In this document: piece by piece, positions 48,876 through 60,529 of the stretch | How positions within the stretch are numbered: the first letter of the stretch is position 1 | Layout of the letters: each line of letters starts with the position of its first letter | Source: Trichobilharzia szidati | Taxonomy: Eukaryota > Platyhelminthes > Trematoda > Strigeidida > Schistosomatidae | Assembly (NCBI GenBank): GCA_944472155.2 | Contig: OX235273.1 | Coordinates: 30,291,204 to 30,355,203 of the forward strand | Direction: 5' to 3' | Length of the DNA stretch: 64,000 nt | The notes under the pieces: model-generated | Told to the model about the DNA's origin: nothing | The model's input: the letters and a program-made list of their open reading frames with translations, nothing else | Database searches by the model: none | Translations under genes and position numbers: made by a program

Positions 48876-51800
48876 CTGAAAGAAGACAACAGGCTGACCA
48901 ATTCAAAGGATACTAAATTCGACGATCACGTTAAACTCGTCCAGAAAAACCAACAACAGTCAATGGACACTATTCTTCCAAAAAAGCGGAAATCTTAGAT
49001 GTAATCAAGCTACTGAAAGTCACGAAGGAAGGCAACAGAACAAGACAAACTCCTACTTAAGCACTTAAAAAGGAGCCAGAGACCACTGAGGATGTGCGGA
49101 CTACATGAATGTAAAATATTCGGGAAGAAAGTGAGTTATTTGCTGATTGAAAGAAAGGTTCCGTCTTCAAACTACCATAGAAGGGCAACTTAGGGCTGTC
49201 CAAAACTGGCGTGGAATCTTGGTCTTGTCCTGATGACGTTAAATAATTTCGAAGGGAAATGCCTGTTCTGTCGATGTATATTTGTTCCATTGAAAAATTC
49301 ATGCCGTTATTTCTCCTAGTCCTAGCAGAAGTGAGATATACCATGTATTCCACGTTGTCCCAGTAATATCGACTTTGGTATTTTTGAGCTAACGAAACAA
49401 TAAATTATGCAAACTGTCAAAGTAGACGTCAATTTAGTCATTATTGCACTTCTGTTGCTTTGCACAAAAAGTGTGAAATATTGGAATTCAGCAGTCACTG
49501 CAGGTGAAACTTAATTTATAAATAAAATAGTATATTTTACTTTCAGTCTTGGAATCCACTGGAGAATTCATAAACCAGTCGTCACTCTAACGGGAAATTG
49601 CTTTCTTAAGTTTCTAAGGCTTTTCAATTTCGCTACATGAATGAAAGCGAATGAAAGTTTGATGAATGCGATTATTCCCTTTATTATCTGCCTCTATCAT
49701 TCTGACTAATTTATTTATAAGATAAATTCTCACATTTCATATGCTCTATTATATTTCTGAAGATTTATCAATAGGCTATACATCATGTAATTTAGCTGCA
49801 ACAGATACTTCAAGAAGGCCTTCACATAGCTTGTAATGCGTCGATCTATTTTCAACTATACGTCGAGAAGCGCAATTATCTTGTTGAGAATTCAGTGGGA
49901 CCAATATACACTGCACTTGTTTGTCAGTTATCTTAATGATTCAAACCGGAGAGAAAATCGTGAGAAGATAAATGAAAACAAAACACCAAAAGAAAGAAGT
50001 CAAAAAAGCTGATAATTTTGGAAACAAAAAACATTCGCTAAAACATTTCATTTGAATTAAATACTCAAACAGGATTATTTAACAATGTTTATCACTAAAA
50101 TGTCGACTAGCTGCTAATCAATGAAATGATGTATATCAGAAACAAATATGCAATGGCCGACATTTCGATTTACCAACTCAGTAAGTTTAATAAATGTCAT
50201 CTTCTAACTACTGAAAGATGACTGCATGTACGATTAACTACGGGAAATAGTTGGTCATGCAGATGAATACACCATTTTTACAGCAAAAACCAAAATAGGG
50301 ATGATACAACTAAGTTTGCATGTTACGGTGTGCATTCACACACATGTATCTGCTGTAGTTCATCTGTCTCTTTTATTTTCAACCTCCCAACTTCATAATT
50401 GAGTATTGATGTCAGCATTTTGTGAATGAACTCACTGGCTAGTAGAACGATGTTTTCTTAAATTAATAAAGTGTGAATTTGTCGGCTATCTAGTATGCTA
50501 TCACTTGCTCAAACTATAACTCATTAATTCACTCTTGGTATTACTTGTAGATATAGACGCCTAATTTGTCCTTGATAATATTTGTCGTCAACAGAAAGAG
50601 GGGTAATGGACTGTGAATAACTCGCTTGGTCTATCAGTTACTGATTGACTGACCGCTTAGTAGACACGAATATAATGTGCCATTAGAAACTGTCAGTTGA
50701 AGAAACACGACGAGAAAATATTTCTTTCTTCTTTTAGCTGTCCTGTCTAGATGTGGACATGTTGGTTTAATTTACTGCACCATAAGTGAGATGCATGGGA
50801 TTAAACCAATTCGATTCCATCACGTTTATTTACCCCACTGTTTTTATTTAACCTATGTTGTTCCTCATTGCGACATGAATTTCATTGACAAGTAGCTGTG
50901 TGTCGAGATTCTTCGTATTGTATTTATTATCATTTCTTAATAAATCCATGTTTTAGGAATTGAGATCACTGAATAATTTTAATTTATTCTGAATATATTT
51001 TGCGTTTCATGTGATATATAATTCGTTTCTGATTTCTGCATGAGAAACTGTAAAAACACATCTAAATTTAGATGGGCTGTATTTGAATTTGAATTCATTG
51101 TAGATATAGTATTCGAGGAAGGGAACCAATAATAGACGCAGATGTAGCCTCAGGCAACCATCCAGTTCAAGAAACCCTTAAGATCCAGCTGAACGCCTCC
51201 AACGAGCCTGGTGATAAGCCACCGAAGAAAAACTACGAATGACAACATCACTGCTAAATTCGGAGACTTCAGTAAGCATCAATGAGGGGACCTGCGTAGA
51301 CAAACACTAGAAATCTCTGATACCAATGTCGAAGGAAAACTGTATAGCTGCGAAAAATAAAAAGAGGCAGAGCATGGAGTGGCCCTCTTAAGACATACAC
51401 GAGCTCATAGTGAAGACGAGGATGGTGAGAGAGAAGATGAATCAATGCAGAGATGAACAACAAAACGAGGACATGAGCTCAATATACAACTCACTGAACA
51501 AGGAGTGTAAAAGAGTGCTAAGTAAGACACAAACTCAGATGAAGCAGAATAGGCTTCAGGGACCTCAGAGCATTACTTGAAAAAGCCGGGTTGCAATCAT
51601 AAAAGAAATCAACATAGACGAAACCTATGAAAGAGAGTGAATGGAACTCAATTAACAAAAAGAAAAAATAAATGAAAAAGTTGAGCTGACCACTTTAAAC
51701 GACTACTGAATCCAGCATCATCTTCACTTCGTCTGGATTTACATTCATTAGTCAGAGACCTGATAGTAAACACCTATCATTCCAAGCAACCAAACGTTTT

Positions 51801-54045
51801 GAATTTCTATAAATCTTCTGAAAGCCGGAAAATCAACGAAACCTGCTCCAATTCCTCCGAAAGCTTTAAAATCGGAGCCGTAAACCTCAGCAGACATGCT
51901 CATCGCTACATTGCAGGGCGTATAGGCCAAAGGAAATGTACGCGCAGATTTTAAGAAGGTAAACTCTGTCAAACTCCCATAGGAGGACAGCTTGATCTAC
52001 TGTTATGACTGGCGTGGAATCATCTTTCTGCCTACAATCAGAAGAGAATCAATTTATGTAATTTTGGTGAGACCAACAGATGCTGTGGACTCAAAACTCC
52101 GCTAAAAACAAGCTGAACTCGAGGCTTCATGGATGGATCAAATTGCAACGCTATGCATTGTCACTTAATAGTGCAGAGAATAGTGGGCAACTGTCCACTT
52201 CAACTTAATCTTCTCTAAAATGAGTCCTGCTGTAGGACCAACTTTTAAGTAATTTGGTGACTGCTTCATTCCTATAAACTTATAACCATCCATAAGAGAA
52301 AAATCATTGATTTGATGTATTTGTATGGTTTTATTATTTGAATCTGGAAGCAATATTTAATCGAACTAATTGTTATGATGTATATGGTATTTGATTCAAT
52401 TGTCCAACAGCCATCATTCACTAAAGTACCACTGTGTATTTTTTTCAGTTGGTGGGCCAATTTACAGCTATTTCATAATCTGTAGGTTTATATTATAAAT
52501 CTGAAAAAAGATGTTTCTGCTTTGTGAAAGCAGGATCAAAATTGTTCAGTGAGCGAAGTGATATCTTACGGAAAGTAAGCTCGATCACTGCTACCAACCG
52601 TCCACAAATATGCTTACCTTCCATACTCTCTTCTTTTGAATGACCTGCATTTATCGAAAAGACATGATTCACTTTCAAAGGAAAATATCCATGGAAATTT
52701 ACCAAATCAAAAATCAACGCAAATTAGGTTGTACAATTCCTACAATCATTACACTTTTTCCAAAACAGTTTTAGATTTTAGGCATTGCAGAATACTTGAA
52801 GCATACACTTAAGCCTATTGATCCAGCTATGCGTGCTCACTTGAAATGAGTGGATCGTGTGTAGTTGTGGCTACTCCACAGAATCATACAACAAATAATT
52901 TGGATAATTCAAAGATCTCTGAAAGAAACCAAAGCTTACTACGCGCTGTGCAAACATCATACTGCAGTCTTGTGACACAAAGAAACGCCCATCCCTTGAT
53001 AGATTTTGAAAACTGAAAGTAGTGACTGTCATCTTGTAATATTCCGAGTAGCTTCCATCGATGTGAAACATTTTATATTCCTTTTGAGAAGCAGCTGGAA
53101 ATGTTACCTACTGATGATAATACTTTAATTATCGAGCGATTTTGAGGTGAAAGATATCCGCAAGTCAGTTGATTATCATCTCAATTGTGTGTAGTTCAAG
53201 CGTGAAGTTTGTAAAACACTTTTCTGAATAATGTGTGAGTTAATATACGCTTTCGAACGAATCGAAAGTGCCTTGTTGGATGTTGTGAAGTGTAATTATG
53301 TGGGATAACAATTCATCCGATGACACATACTGAACACTTCCACGGAACTTCTGAGAATGTGACAATGCCAGTCCTCACTTACTAACTGTGCAGGTAGTGA
53401 TGTTTCCATTATGCTCTAAGAAGACAGTCATCAAGATTTTAGTCACTCATGTTACTGTTTACTACTTGACGACTGATGTATCGTTTACACAAAGGAATCA
53501 ATAGTGGATATCTTGTGTTATCAAACTTACTTGCTGGAGTTGAAGTTGTTGTGGTGCCTTAATTTCAAATGAAATATTTCCTGAGGTTATCTGTCAAATA
53601 TCGTTTATTGAAGATAACTATAATAATACAATTATTTGCATATATGTAAGATTTACGTAGTGCATTTCCTTATTTCTGTTTCACAATCCCCGTACAATAC
53701 AACCACTCAGGCATTACATATGTGGTTAAAAGTTCGAATTCGCAATCAAGTATGTGGTTCTTTACTCCTGAAGGCTCAGTAATAACTTCAGTTTCAAACG
53801 ACCACCTTAATGTTAATATTGATAACAGCACAAGTGGTTGGGTATTTATAACCTCCTGAGTCATCTGACAGTTTAAACCATGAAATTGACCCACAACAAA
53901 GCGCATTACTATCTACAGTCTAATCATGATTATTATTATTCCTGTTTACTACCTGACCATTGATGAATCGTTTACACAAAAGGACTGAATATTGAATATC
54001 TTGTGTGATCAAACTCACTTGTTGTTGTGGGAGCAGGTGTGGTGG
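48807..54045 (-). CDS. Micro-exon gene, copy 2 (partial; MEG or polymorphic-mucin-like)
   Basis: Reading down the minus strand, exons are seen at 54019-54045 (27 nt), 53531-53557 (27), 53383-53415 (33), 52963-53094 (132), 52618-52644 (27), 52287-52343 (57) and 48807-48875 (69). All lengths are multiples of three, all junctions are phase 1, and each exon is open in the one frame that this phase dictates. The product is Thr/Pro-rich first (TTPAPTTT, TTTSTPA), then HNGNITTCTV, a 44-residue segment (FHIDGSYSEYYKMTVTTFSF, ending RFFVSQDC), HSKEESME, a segment ending HQINDFSLMD, and CGPFIYYMESYSTIVDYKG. Any exon could be skipped without a shift, as in schistosome MEGs. 27-nt Thr-rich exons repeated in tandem recall SmPoMuc mucins. 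Signal-peptide and terminal exons were not found. The long gap between the 57- and 69-nt exons is filled by two RTE relics, so these two could belong to different transcripts. Confidence 0.55.
48876..49260 (+). pseudogene. RTE relic in intron of copy 2
   Basis: Decayed plus-strand RTE sequence. Order of pieces: ADQFKG-like, ILDVIKLLKV (cf. EVLKAIKMLK), LKKEPETTEDV (cf. LKVDPETTADL), then aactggcgtggaatctt (cf. NWRGI). The same element is at the same place in copies 1 and 3. Confidence 0.65.
49261..51090. other. Intron of copy 2, homologous to 44.1-45.1 kb
   Basis: Mostly diverged intron. A possible 26-nt exon at about 50553-50578 on the minus strand (acceptor ...tatcaag, donor GTAATACC; QIRRLYLQ) matches HFRRPLLQ in copy 1, but its length is not a multiple of three, so it is left uncalled. 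Confidence 0.35.
51091..52130 (+). pseudogene. RTE relic in intron of copy 2
   Basis: Counterpart of the relic at 45.27-46.24 kb, offset about 5.9 kb. Recognisable pieces near 51780-51960 correspond to the region between AEHFRRLLNR and VPEDWKK of the full element. Heavily decayed. Confidence 0.6.
52287..52343 (-). CDS. 57-nt exon of micro-exon gene
   Basis: Acceptor attgcttccag. The donor is a weak GTTATAAG where copy 1 has GTAAGAC. Length and phase are the same as in copy 1. Translation ends HQINDFSLMD. Confidence 0.55.
52618..52644 (-). CDS. 27-nt micro-exon of micro-exon gene
   Basis: Acceptor cgataaatgcag (identical in copy 1), donor GTAAGC. Reads HSKEESME in phase 1; the copy-1 relic reads SSKENHLS. 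Confidence 0.6.
52963..53094 (-). CDS. 132-nt exon of micro-exon gene
   Basis: Acceptor aacatttccag, donor A|GTATGATG, phase 1 at both ends, 44 codons. Translation has aromatic-rich, ordinary-protein composition (GSYSEYYKMTVTTFSFQNLS and RFFVSQDC). A homologue with matching lesions is in copy 1. Confidence 0.55.
53383..53415 (-). CDS. 33-nt micro-exon
   Basis: Acceptor gactgtcttcttag and donor GTAAGTGAG are both strong. In phase 1 it reads HNGNITTCTV, containing a possible N-glycosylation site (NIT). Confidence 0.55.
53531..53557 (-). CDS. 27-nt Thr/Pro micro-exon (repeat 1)
   Basis: Acceptor tttgaaattaag (poor pyrimidine content), donor GTAAGTTTG. In phase 1 it reads TTTSTPA between the split codons. 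Confidence 0.6.
54019..54045 (-). CDS. 27-nt Thr/Pro micro-exon (repeat 2)
   Basis: Acceptor ttggaattcag, donor GTGAGTTTG. In phase 1 it reads TTPAPTTT between the split codons. It lies 488 bp from the sister exon, inside a duplicated intron segment. Confidence 0.6.
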
Positions 54046-54340
54046 CTGAATTCCAAATAAAATATTTTCTGTCAGATGTCATTTATTGAAGAAAACTATC
54101 ATAATAAAATTATTTACATATCGTGTAAAATATGCTCAGTATACATCTTTATCATTTTGGGACAGAACATCTGTTTCTCAATTGCCATACTCTTCTAACA
54201 GCTGATTCTGATCATTCAATATGATATTCACGGGGAATACCACATTTATACAACTTCTCGAGAGGAAGCTTAAAGTCTTATATTTCTGTTTGAAAGAGGG
54301 TATGTAATGATTGTTCCACATCGCTTATAATTAACCTTGG

Positions 54341-54367
54341 ACTAGTGAACAGATGCTGGTATTGTGG
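54341..54367 (-). pseudogene. Decayed third 27-nt Thr/Pro exon
   Basis: Aligned with the exon at 54019-54045 through the gaattc(ag)ccac acceptor context. It reads TIPASVH in the phase-1 frame, then meets TAG, and the donor context is changed (GTCCAAGG). It is a relic of the tandemly repeated exon. Confidence 0.5.
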
Positions 54368-57200
54368 CGAATTCAGGCGGCCTGAGAAAATCTGAAATAC
54401 AAACACATTGTCGTGAAATTATATTTATATTAATACTTCCTATGAATAACAACACCCGAATGTTACAATGAACACTATTTCCGTTTGCTTGTTTTGAATG
54501 AAATCCAAAAATTGGGTAGTCCGCATATATTATAATTCATGTGTTCCATGTGTACAGCGAGGGTAAAAGCAGGAAAACTTCAATAAATATAATGCTAAGA
54601 ATCCTAGAGTTTCTTGTTTTAGTTAGATTTGATTTCTGCTGAAATTCTTCCAGTTGATGTCTCAGAATACATAGTACTCACCAGCCACTCAGACACACTT
54701 AACTCAGTTAGGTGATCAAACATTTAGCCATTTATATGGTCTTGTTTTCCGGGAACTTATTCAAGACTTCCAGTTCAAACGAAGAACTTGATGTTGGTAT
54801 TATTAACAACCCAAGTGATCGATTACCTGTAAGCTTCTGAACGACCCGACACTTTAAAATATGCCATTCACTGGAAGTGATGCACAATACAGTGAACAAT
54901 TCTTCTATGGAATTCAGGGATGCCAAAGGTATAATTTCAATGTTTTGATAGAGTCAGACAAATGGTCCTGACTCCTGTTTCTAAGTGTAATAGGCCAGAA
55001 AAAATACAAACGTTTTTAGTGATTCTATAAAAGGATAGTTTATTTTCTTACCTGGTCCCGGTATTAGTTGAAAATAAATTTATGAGGAGTTAGCTAGTTT
55101 CATTAGGTTTAGCTACTGAAGTAATAAATTGTCTCAATTACGATAATCACTATAGAATCATTTGCTAAAATGGATGAGGAATTTACAAAGTCGAAAACGG
55201 TTAAGCAAATGTCTGGCAAATAGTTGTATTGCAAATATAATCTAGCTGCATAAGTTATTCTCAAGAAATCATATTTCACACTCCATAGCGATTGTAGTAT
55301 ACAGCAATTCAGTGATTTTTGTTGAGAAATATCAGTCAATTCTAATGCGAAAACAAAGGGATTATCCATCGTATTAGTTCAGCTATGGAGACTTAGCTAT
55401 TTTTTGAAGTAATTCTTTACAGATTGTGATCTTTGTGCAACCTAAACATGTTTAAGTGTGTTTAAGTGGAACACGAACTTGAATTAAGGAGTTGAGGATC
55501 CGAAAGTGACAGGGAGCCAATCATGTCAAGAATGAATGTAAGTTCGTAGACACATGTGAAGCTAAGTGAATATGGATGCAGAGTGTTCTGTGCAACGGAG
55601 ATTCAGCCCTGATTACATATGCTCAGCTTTGAAAGAAAGAATTCAAATAATAATGATGGTAACAGTCTCTCGAAAAGGTCATTTTGTGTTTTGGTGCAGA
55701 TATTTATCATACCTTTTTCGATATACATAAAATAAATTAAACATTTTATCTACTCCAAGACATAATTTCTCATACTTCACATTCAAATTGACTTTTCATT
55801 ATTTATAGGCATATAAGGCGGGGTTGATTTAGCGGAATATGCTTCTTCATCTCTGAGACTCTTAGATACAGAGTTAAGAACTTGACTCAAACATTTTCTG
55901 CTGCACTGTGTTTAGAAATGGTTTCCGCCAGGTATGTGACGCTTATCAGCGATACTTAACACTGTTTGTTTCACTTACTCTGATATTTAGTGAAATACTC
56001 TACATCTAGACTTCCTATGTAATGCAACCTGAGTTAATCTACTGAATCATCTTTCAGCAAAAACTTTGGTATGTCTATAAGTATCACCTTGACAGCAGAC
56101 TTCTTGTGTAAGTCCCATGGTATCGTGTTGCTTTGACTTTTTTATTATTACATCTACTATATTGCTGCGAAAACGTCTTCGTAGTTGACGGGGGATTATT
56201 TTGAATATATGTCAGTTTTGTACATCTCTGAATAACATACGCGTGTAGGTAAAACTTTAAAGTGTTAAGAAAACAATAAAATACTTTACTCACTCAGTTC
56301 CTTAAATTTCTTCCTTACTATTTTGTGACGAGAGAGTTTTAATTTATGGAAATTATGAAAGGAGAGGTTACAATCAAGGTTTCACTTTATTTTAAACAAA
56401 AATGTAGTAGCTTCAACTGAGCATTCAGAAAACCTGAGTGTATTTCCGTCAGAGAAGCATACATTTGTAGAAAGTTTGGAAGTAGATAAATACAGCGCCT
56501 CAGAAGTTGAGGCGGTTGGTTGGAAAGCATTTTTTGACATAGGTGGATAGCGGATAATAGCGACGTTCTCCCATCATTCATCTAATAGTATTCGAACTCC
56601 AAATCTGTTGACAGTAATCTACACATTCCTTCAAAGTAAAGGCACTTAATTTGCATGCTACGTGACTTTATGAATAATCTACCGGAAATCTGATCAAGAA
56701 GAAAAATATCACACAAAGTCTACAAACAAGAAGTAATGTACATTTTGCAAAATGACTTCAGTACAAGTGTAGTAATCTTGACTTCAGTTAAGCAAACTAA
56801 TGAATTCCTCTTAAATTCACTTAAATGTACAATATTATATGAAGCGTTTCAGTAAGGTAGTTGAAGAGAACATTGCTAAACCCAATAATACACACTATTT
56901 TAAACTCAGGCCAATCCCAGTCAACAGAATTAAAATTGACTTACTCTCTTGCGCTACAGTGATGTAGTGCAACATTGAAACCAGTAAACAAAGATGATTA
57001 CACGTATATTGAAATCAATGTTGAATATGTTTCATTTCCTCAACATCGGAATAACTAAATGATATCAGTTGACTGTTTACTTCCATCATCGTTCAATTTT
57101 ATGAAAAATACTGATATCATGAATAATATTGACAGATAGATGAAATTAACTGTTACTCATATAGTAACCAATTAATTCACATACCTAATTCAACTGAGAA
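54368..57200. other. Upstream part of micro-exon gene region, exons not resolved
   Basis: The segment 54720-54930 is a duplicate of 53670-53910, i.e. intron sequence repeated along with the 27-nt exons. Donor-like words at 54674-54681 (GTGAGTAC) and 55043-55051 (GTAAGAAAA) lack acceptors that would keep the phase-1 frame open. The signal-peptide exon may lie here or beyond. Confidence 0.35.
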
Positions 57201-58700
57201 ATTCAGTATTTCAGAAAACGTTTTGAGTGGAGTGGAGATAGTTAACTCATGACAAAATGTAACGGAGAAAACAATTTCACTTGCTTAAGCGGATGGCAAC
57301 AGCATTCACTGACAATGAAATGAAATACACCATGTTCAAAACACAATCTGTGCTATACCAAATGCAAGCTCAACCAGATAAAATTTTTTCTGTGAACCGA
57401 TAAGTTTGTTAAAGCTACATCAAGTTTCACCATAAACAATTTTGTCAATAAATATTCTTACTAAAATTTCTTAGTGTCATACATAAACGGTTCATGCACA
57501 ATCGCGCCTGAAGACACTGAAAAATACTGATGCATTATTTCATCTTCACGAAGTTGTTCAATATGTATATTCCCTGCATGATTTAATATATACAATAGCA
57601 GAAACAGAAATATAAACATACATGCGTATTCTATATAAAGCCGAAATATTGAATTTGACAAAATAAAAGCAAAATGAAGAATGAAAACAACTATAGCCAA
57701 AAAGCACCTAGAACTACGAAAAGCACTCAGGAAAATGACATGCAACTGCGTTGTGGAATATAATGTTCGCTTAAGCATAAACGGACTACTTCATAGGGCA
57801 CAACAGGTTTCCTGTATGAGAATAAGCATAAGGGAAATAATGTGTGGTTTTCTAGTCGTTTCCTCAACTTGTTACAGTCTGATCATAGATTTGATTTCCT
57901 CGAAAAATGAAAAATAGATTCGAAAACCGGTGAGTTAAATGATAGTGAATAGTGTGAATCTAGGAGGAAGCAAATATTTGATGGTCTGATGCTTTCAGGG
58001 CTCTAAAACTGGTTTTCCTGTGTGGCGAAATATAACTGTCGAATTACTAACATCATAAACGACATATTGTAACGTGTTATTATAAAAGTTATTCGTCAAG
58101 ATCTGTGGGTAAATCTGTTTCTGAGAAGTGAAAGGCAACTCAGAGTCATTTCAGTGTTTATTTGGAATGTGATAAACAAACTAAAATATATGGACAGGGA
58201 CATTAGTTGATGATCGGAGCTATTTAAATCGTGATAATATGAGAGAAACTGCTGAAATTCGCATCACACTGACGATCAAGGTGAATTCACTTGCTAAGAA
58301 GGATTATGATAGTACTTATTATTAACGAAATATTTTAGGTCTACAAAATTATGGAGCACAACACACTGTGTTCAAAACAAAATCCCTGGTTGTCCAAATG
58401 CAAGCTGAACCACAAAGGATGGCTTTGTGGGGTGTTGTCTGATTTATGTCCAGTTTTGTCATAAGTACCTGTGTAACTTACTGTTGTTGATAAATTCTCC
58501 ATGTGATACATAATCGATCCACACATGATTGTCTCTGGTTGAAGTGAAAGGAGACAACGGGCGAATCTATTCGACGGGCACTTGAATCTAGCATACCCTT
58601 CAACTCGTTCAGAAATACCACCACAACATTATTCCAACAGAAGTGTAAATCTTGAATACAATCAAGCTACTGAAAGCTACTGAAACTAAAAACTTCCAGA
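57200..58700 (-). pseudogene. Copy 3 of the micro-exon gene (partial)
   Basis: The block aligns with 47.9-48.9 kb and 42.9-43.7 kb. Its exon at 58469-58534 has an acceptor acttcaaccag and donor GTACTTATG. It is 66 nt long and phase 1 at both ends, reading MCGSIMYHMENLSTTVSYTG. The preceding exons are not seen, because the sequence on that side (58.56-61.7 kb) is RTE material. It could be a functional exon of a gene extending beyond the window, but it is more simply a broken copy. Confidence 0.45.
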
Positions 58701-58725
58701 GCAACAGAAGCCGTATATAGATCAC
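58560..58725 (+). pseudogene. RTE relic in copy 3
   Basis: Short decayed segment with the taccaccacaacattattcc and cttgaatacaatcaagctac words. These match the same intronic RTE relic in copies 1 and 2, up to the KAIKMLK region. Confidence 0.55.
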
Positions 58726-58727
58726 AA

Positions 58728-60495
58728 GCAAAGTTCCGTGCTGAAACACTGGAGGATCAGGATACAAAGTATATCTTCACTGCAATCCTGAGGAAAATGG
58801 CGGAGGCACAAATCAACACTGGAGAAGAGCTTAGCGTTGAATAGCACTGGAACAGCCTGAAAGCAGTGTACAGTCAAACCTCCATGGACGTTCTAGGCAG
58901 AAAGAAGAGACAGGACAAACAGTGACTCACTACAGATATATAGAGAGAAGGATGGTGAAACGAAAGATTGTCAAGTGCATCGACGAGCAACAAAAACAGG
59001 AGTTGAATGCGAGCTAAAATACAATCGACAAAAGAGTAAAGAAGAGTGCCAGGGAAGACAAAAGACACTATCATGAAACTATGGCAAGTGAAGCAGAACA
59101 AACTGCAGGCAAAGGAGACCTCGCAACACTCTATCAAAAAGCAAGGTTCTTATTGGGGAGAAGTTCAACATAAATTAAGCCAGTGAAGGATGACAATGGA
59201 AAGTCAATCATCAAAGAGGTGGAGCAAAGGGAACACTGGGGTTAACACTTCAGAAGATTTCTAAATCGACCGCCACCTACAGCGCGCCAAATAATATCAA
59301 AAGTGGAAGCAGAATCACCGGTGGATACCAACCCTCCGACGAGAACAGAAATCATAAAGGCAATCAAGATGCTAAAAGCTGTAAAAGCTGTAGGACCAGA
59401 TGGAATCCCAGCAGAAGCATTGAAAATAGACCCAGAGATATCAGTCGACTCGATGACACCATTACTGGAGAAGGTTTAATAAGAAGGCAAGGTACCTGCC
59501 GATTGTAAGAAAGGTTACCTATTCAGACTGTCAAAGAGAGGAGAATTGGGTCAATGCTAGAACTGGCGTGGAATTATACTCATGTCCGTCCCAAGTAAAA
59601 TAGTAAGCTGCATCAGTCTGGAGAGAATCGAATACGCCTTGGATGAAAAACTTCGACGGGAACAGGCTGAATTCAGGAGAAACAATTCATGTTTCGATCA
59701 AATCGCAACAGTACGGATCATCATTCAAGAGAGCTTGGAATGGCAGTCAACTCCCTATCTCAACTGTATTGATTTTGAAAAAGTCCTCGACTGCTTTGAT
59801 CGAGAGGTGATTTGGCAGCACCTCATCAAACAGTTGTACGATAATGCTGCATACCAAGTAATTCAAAACGGAGAACTCATGAAATCCTTCGAAGTGAAGA
59901 CGGGAGTCAGACAAGCAGGCTGCCTACTATCTCCAGTAATTTTCCTGATTACGGTAGACTGGATAGTGTGACAGCGGCGGGCAACGAGGAGACAGGCATA
60001 AAATGGACCCACACAAAAAACGTGGAGGATTTGCAATTCGCTGATGATATATGTCTGATTTCCCACAAGCTGGAAGATGTGCAAGTGAATAGCAACAAAC
60101 TGGCAGGAGAAGTATCCAGAGAAGATGGGAAGGACTTCAGGTGAACATAGAGAAAACAGAGGTGATGTAGATTCCTGACAAACAGCAACAGCAATAACAA
60201 ATGTGCAGCAAGAAATGAAGGTGGATTGGCCATGCCCTGAGAATACCATCAAGTGAGCGACGTCACACACCAGGGCATCGCTGTGGTGGGACCCGAACGG
60301 GAAGCGGCGAGTTGGTCGTTTGTAGGAGGGTGACATGGAGTAGGTAATGTGACGAGGAGATGAGAGCATGTAGGCAGACGTGGTGCCAGGTGAAAATGTT
60401 CGCAGAGAACCGAAGGCAATGGAAGCGTGCAGCTGAAGCCCAATTTTTCTCTAGGAAATAAAGGAAACGATAATTAGCACAATAAATAAATAAAA
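58728..60495 (+). mobile_element. RTE retrotransposon copy with internal deletion
   Basis: The coding similarity to the RTE copy at 7.3-10.1 kb starts after the endonuclease (FTASIKDKAE region) and continues through MDVLGRKKRQDK and GPDGIPAEALK. Then come LRREQAEFRRNNSCFDQI (open frame 59582-59971), VKTGVRQAGC with one extra residue, and LQFADDICLISHKLED near 60030. Just after the KTEVM segment it jumps to RWIGHALRIP, lacking about 110 codons. It ends at a stop near 60458, with a tail of AATAAATAAATAA type. Several stops and shifts (for example TAA near 59478) make it non-functional. It keeps the FADD catalytic motif that the 7.3-kb copy has lost. Confidence 0.8.
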
Positions 60496-60529
60496 CATAT
60501 GCCGATGGAATTTCACCTCTAATAGTCGT

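Noticed and set aside
50553..50578. A conserved short exon reading QIRRLYLQ in copy 2 and HFRRPLLQ in copy 1
   Set aside because: It measures 26 nt, so it breaks the multiple-of-three rule, and the copy-1 donor is lost. It may be intron similarity only.
54682..54687. A 6-nt micro-exon before the GTGAGTAC donor
   Set aside because: The acceptor context (gtgtctgag) has little pyrimidine, and six bases give no independent support.
55020..55060. An exon ending CCGGGACCAG before GTAAGAAAA
   Set aside because: The donor is good, but no AG acceptor exists that leaves the phase-1 frame open.
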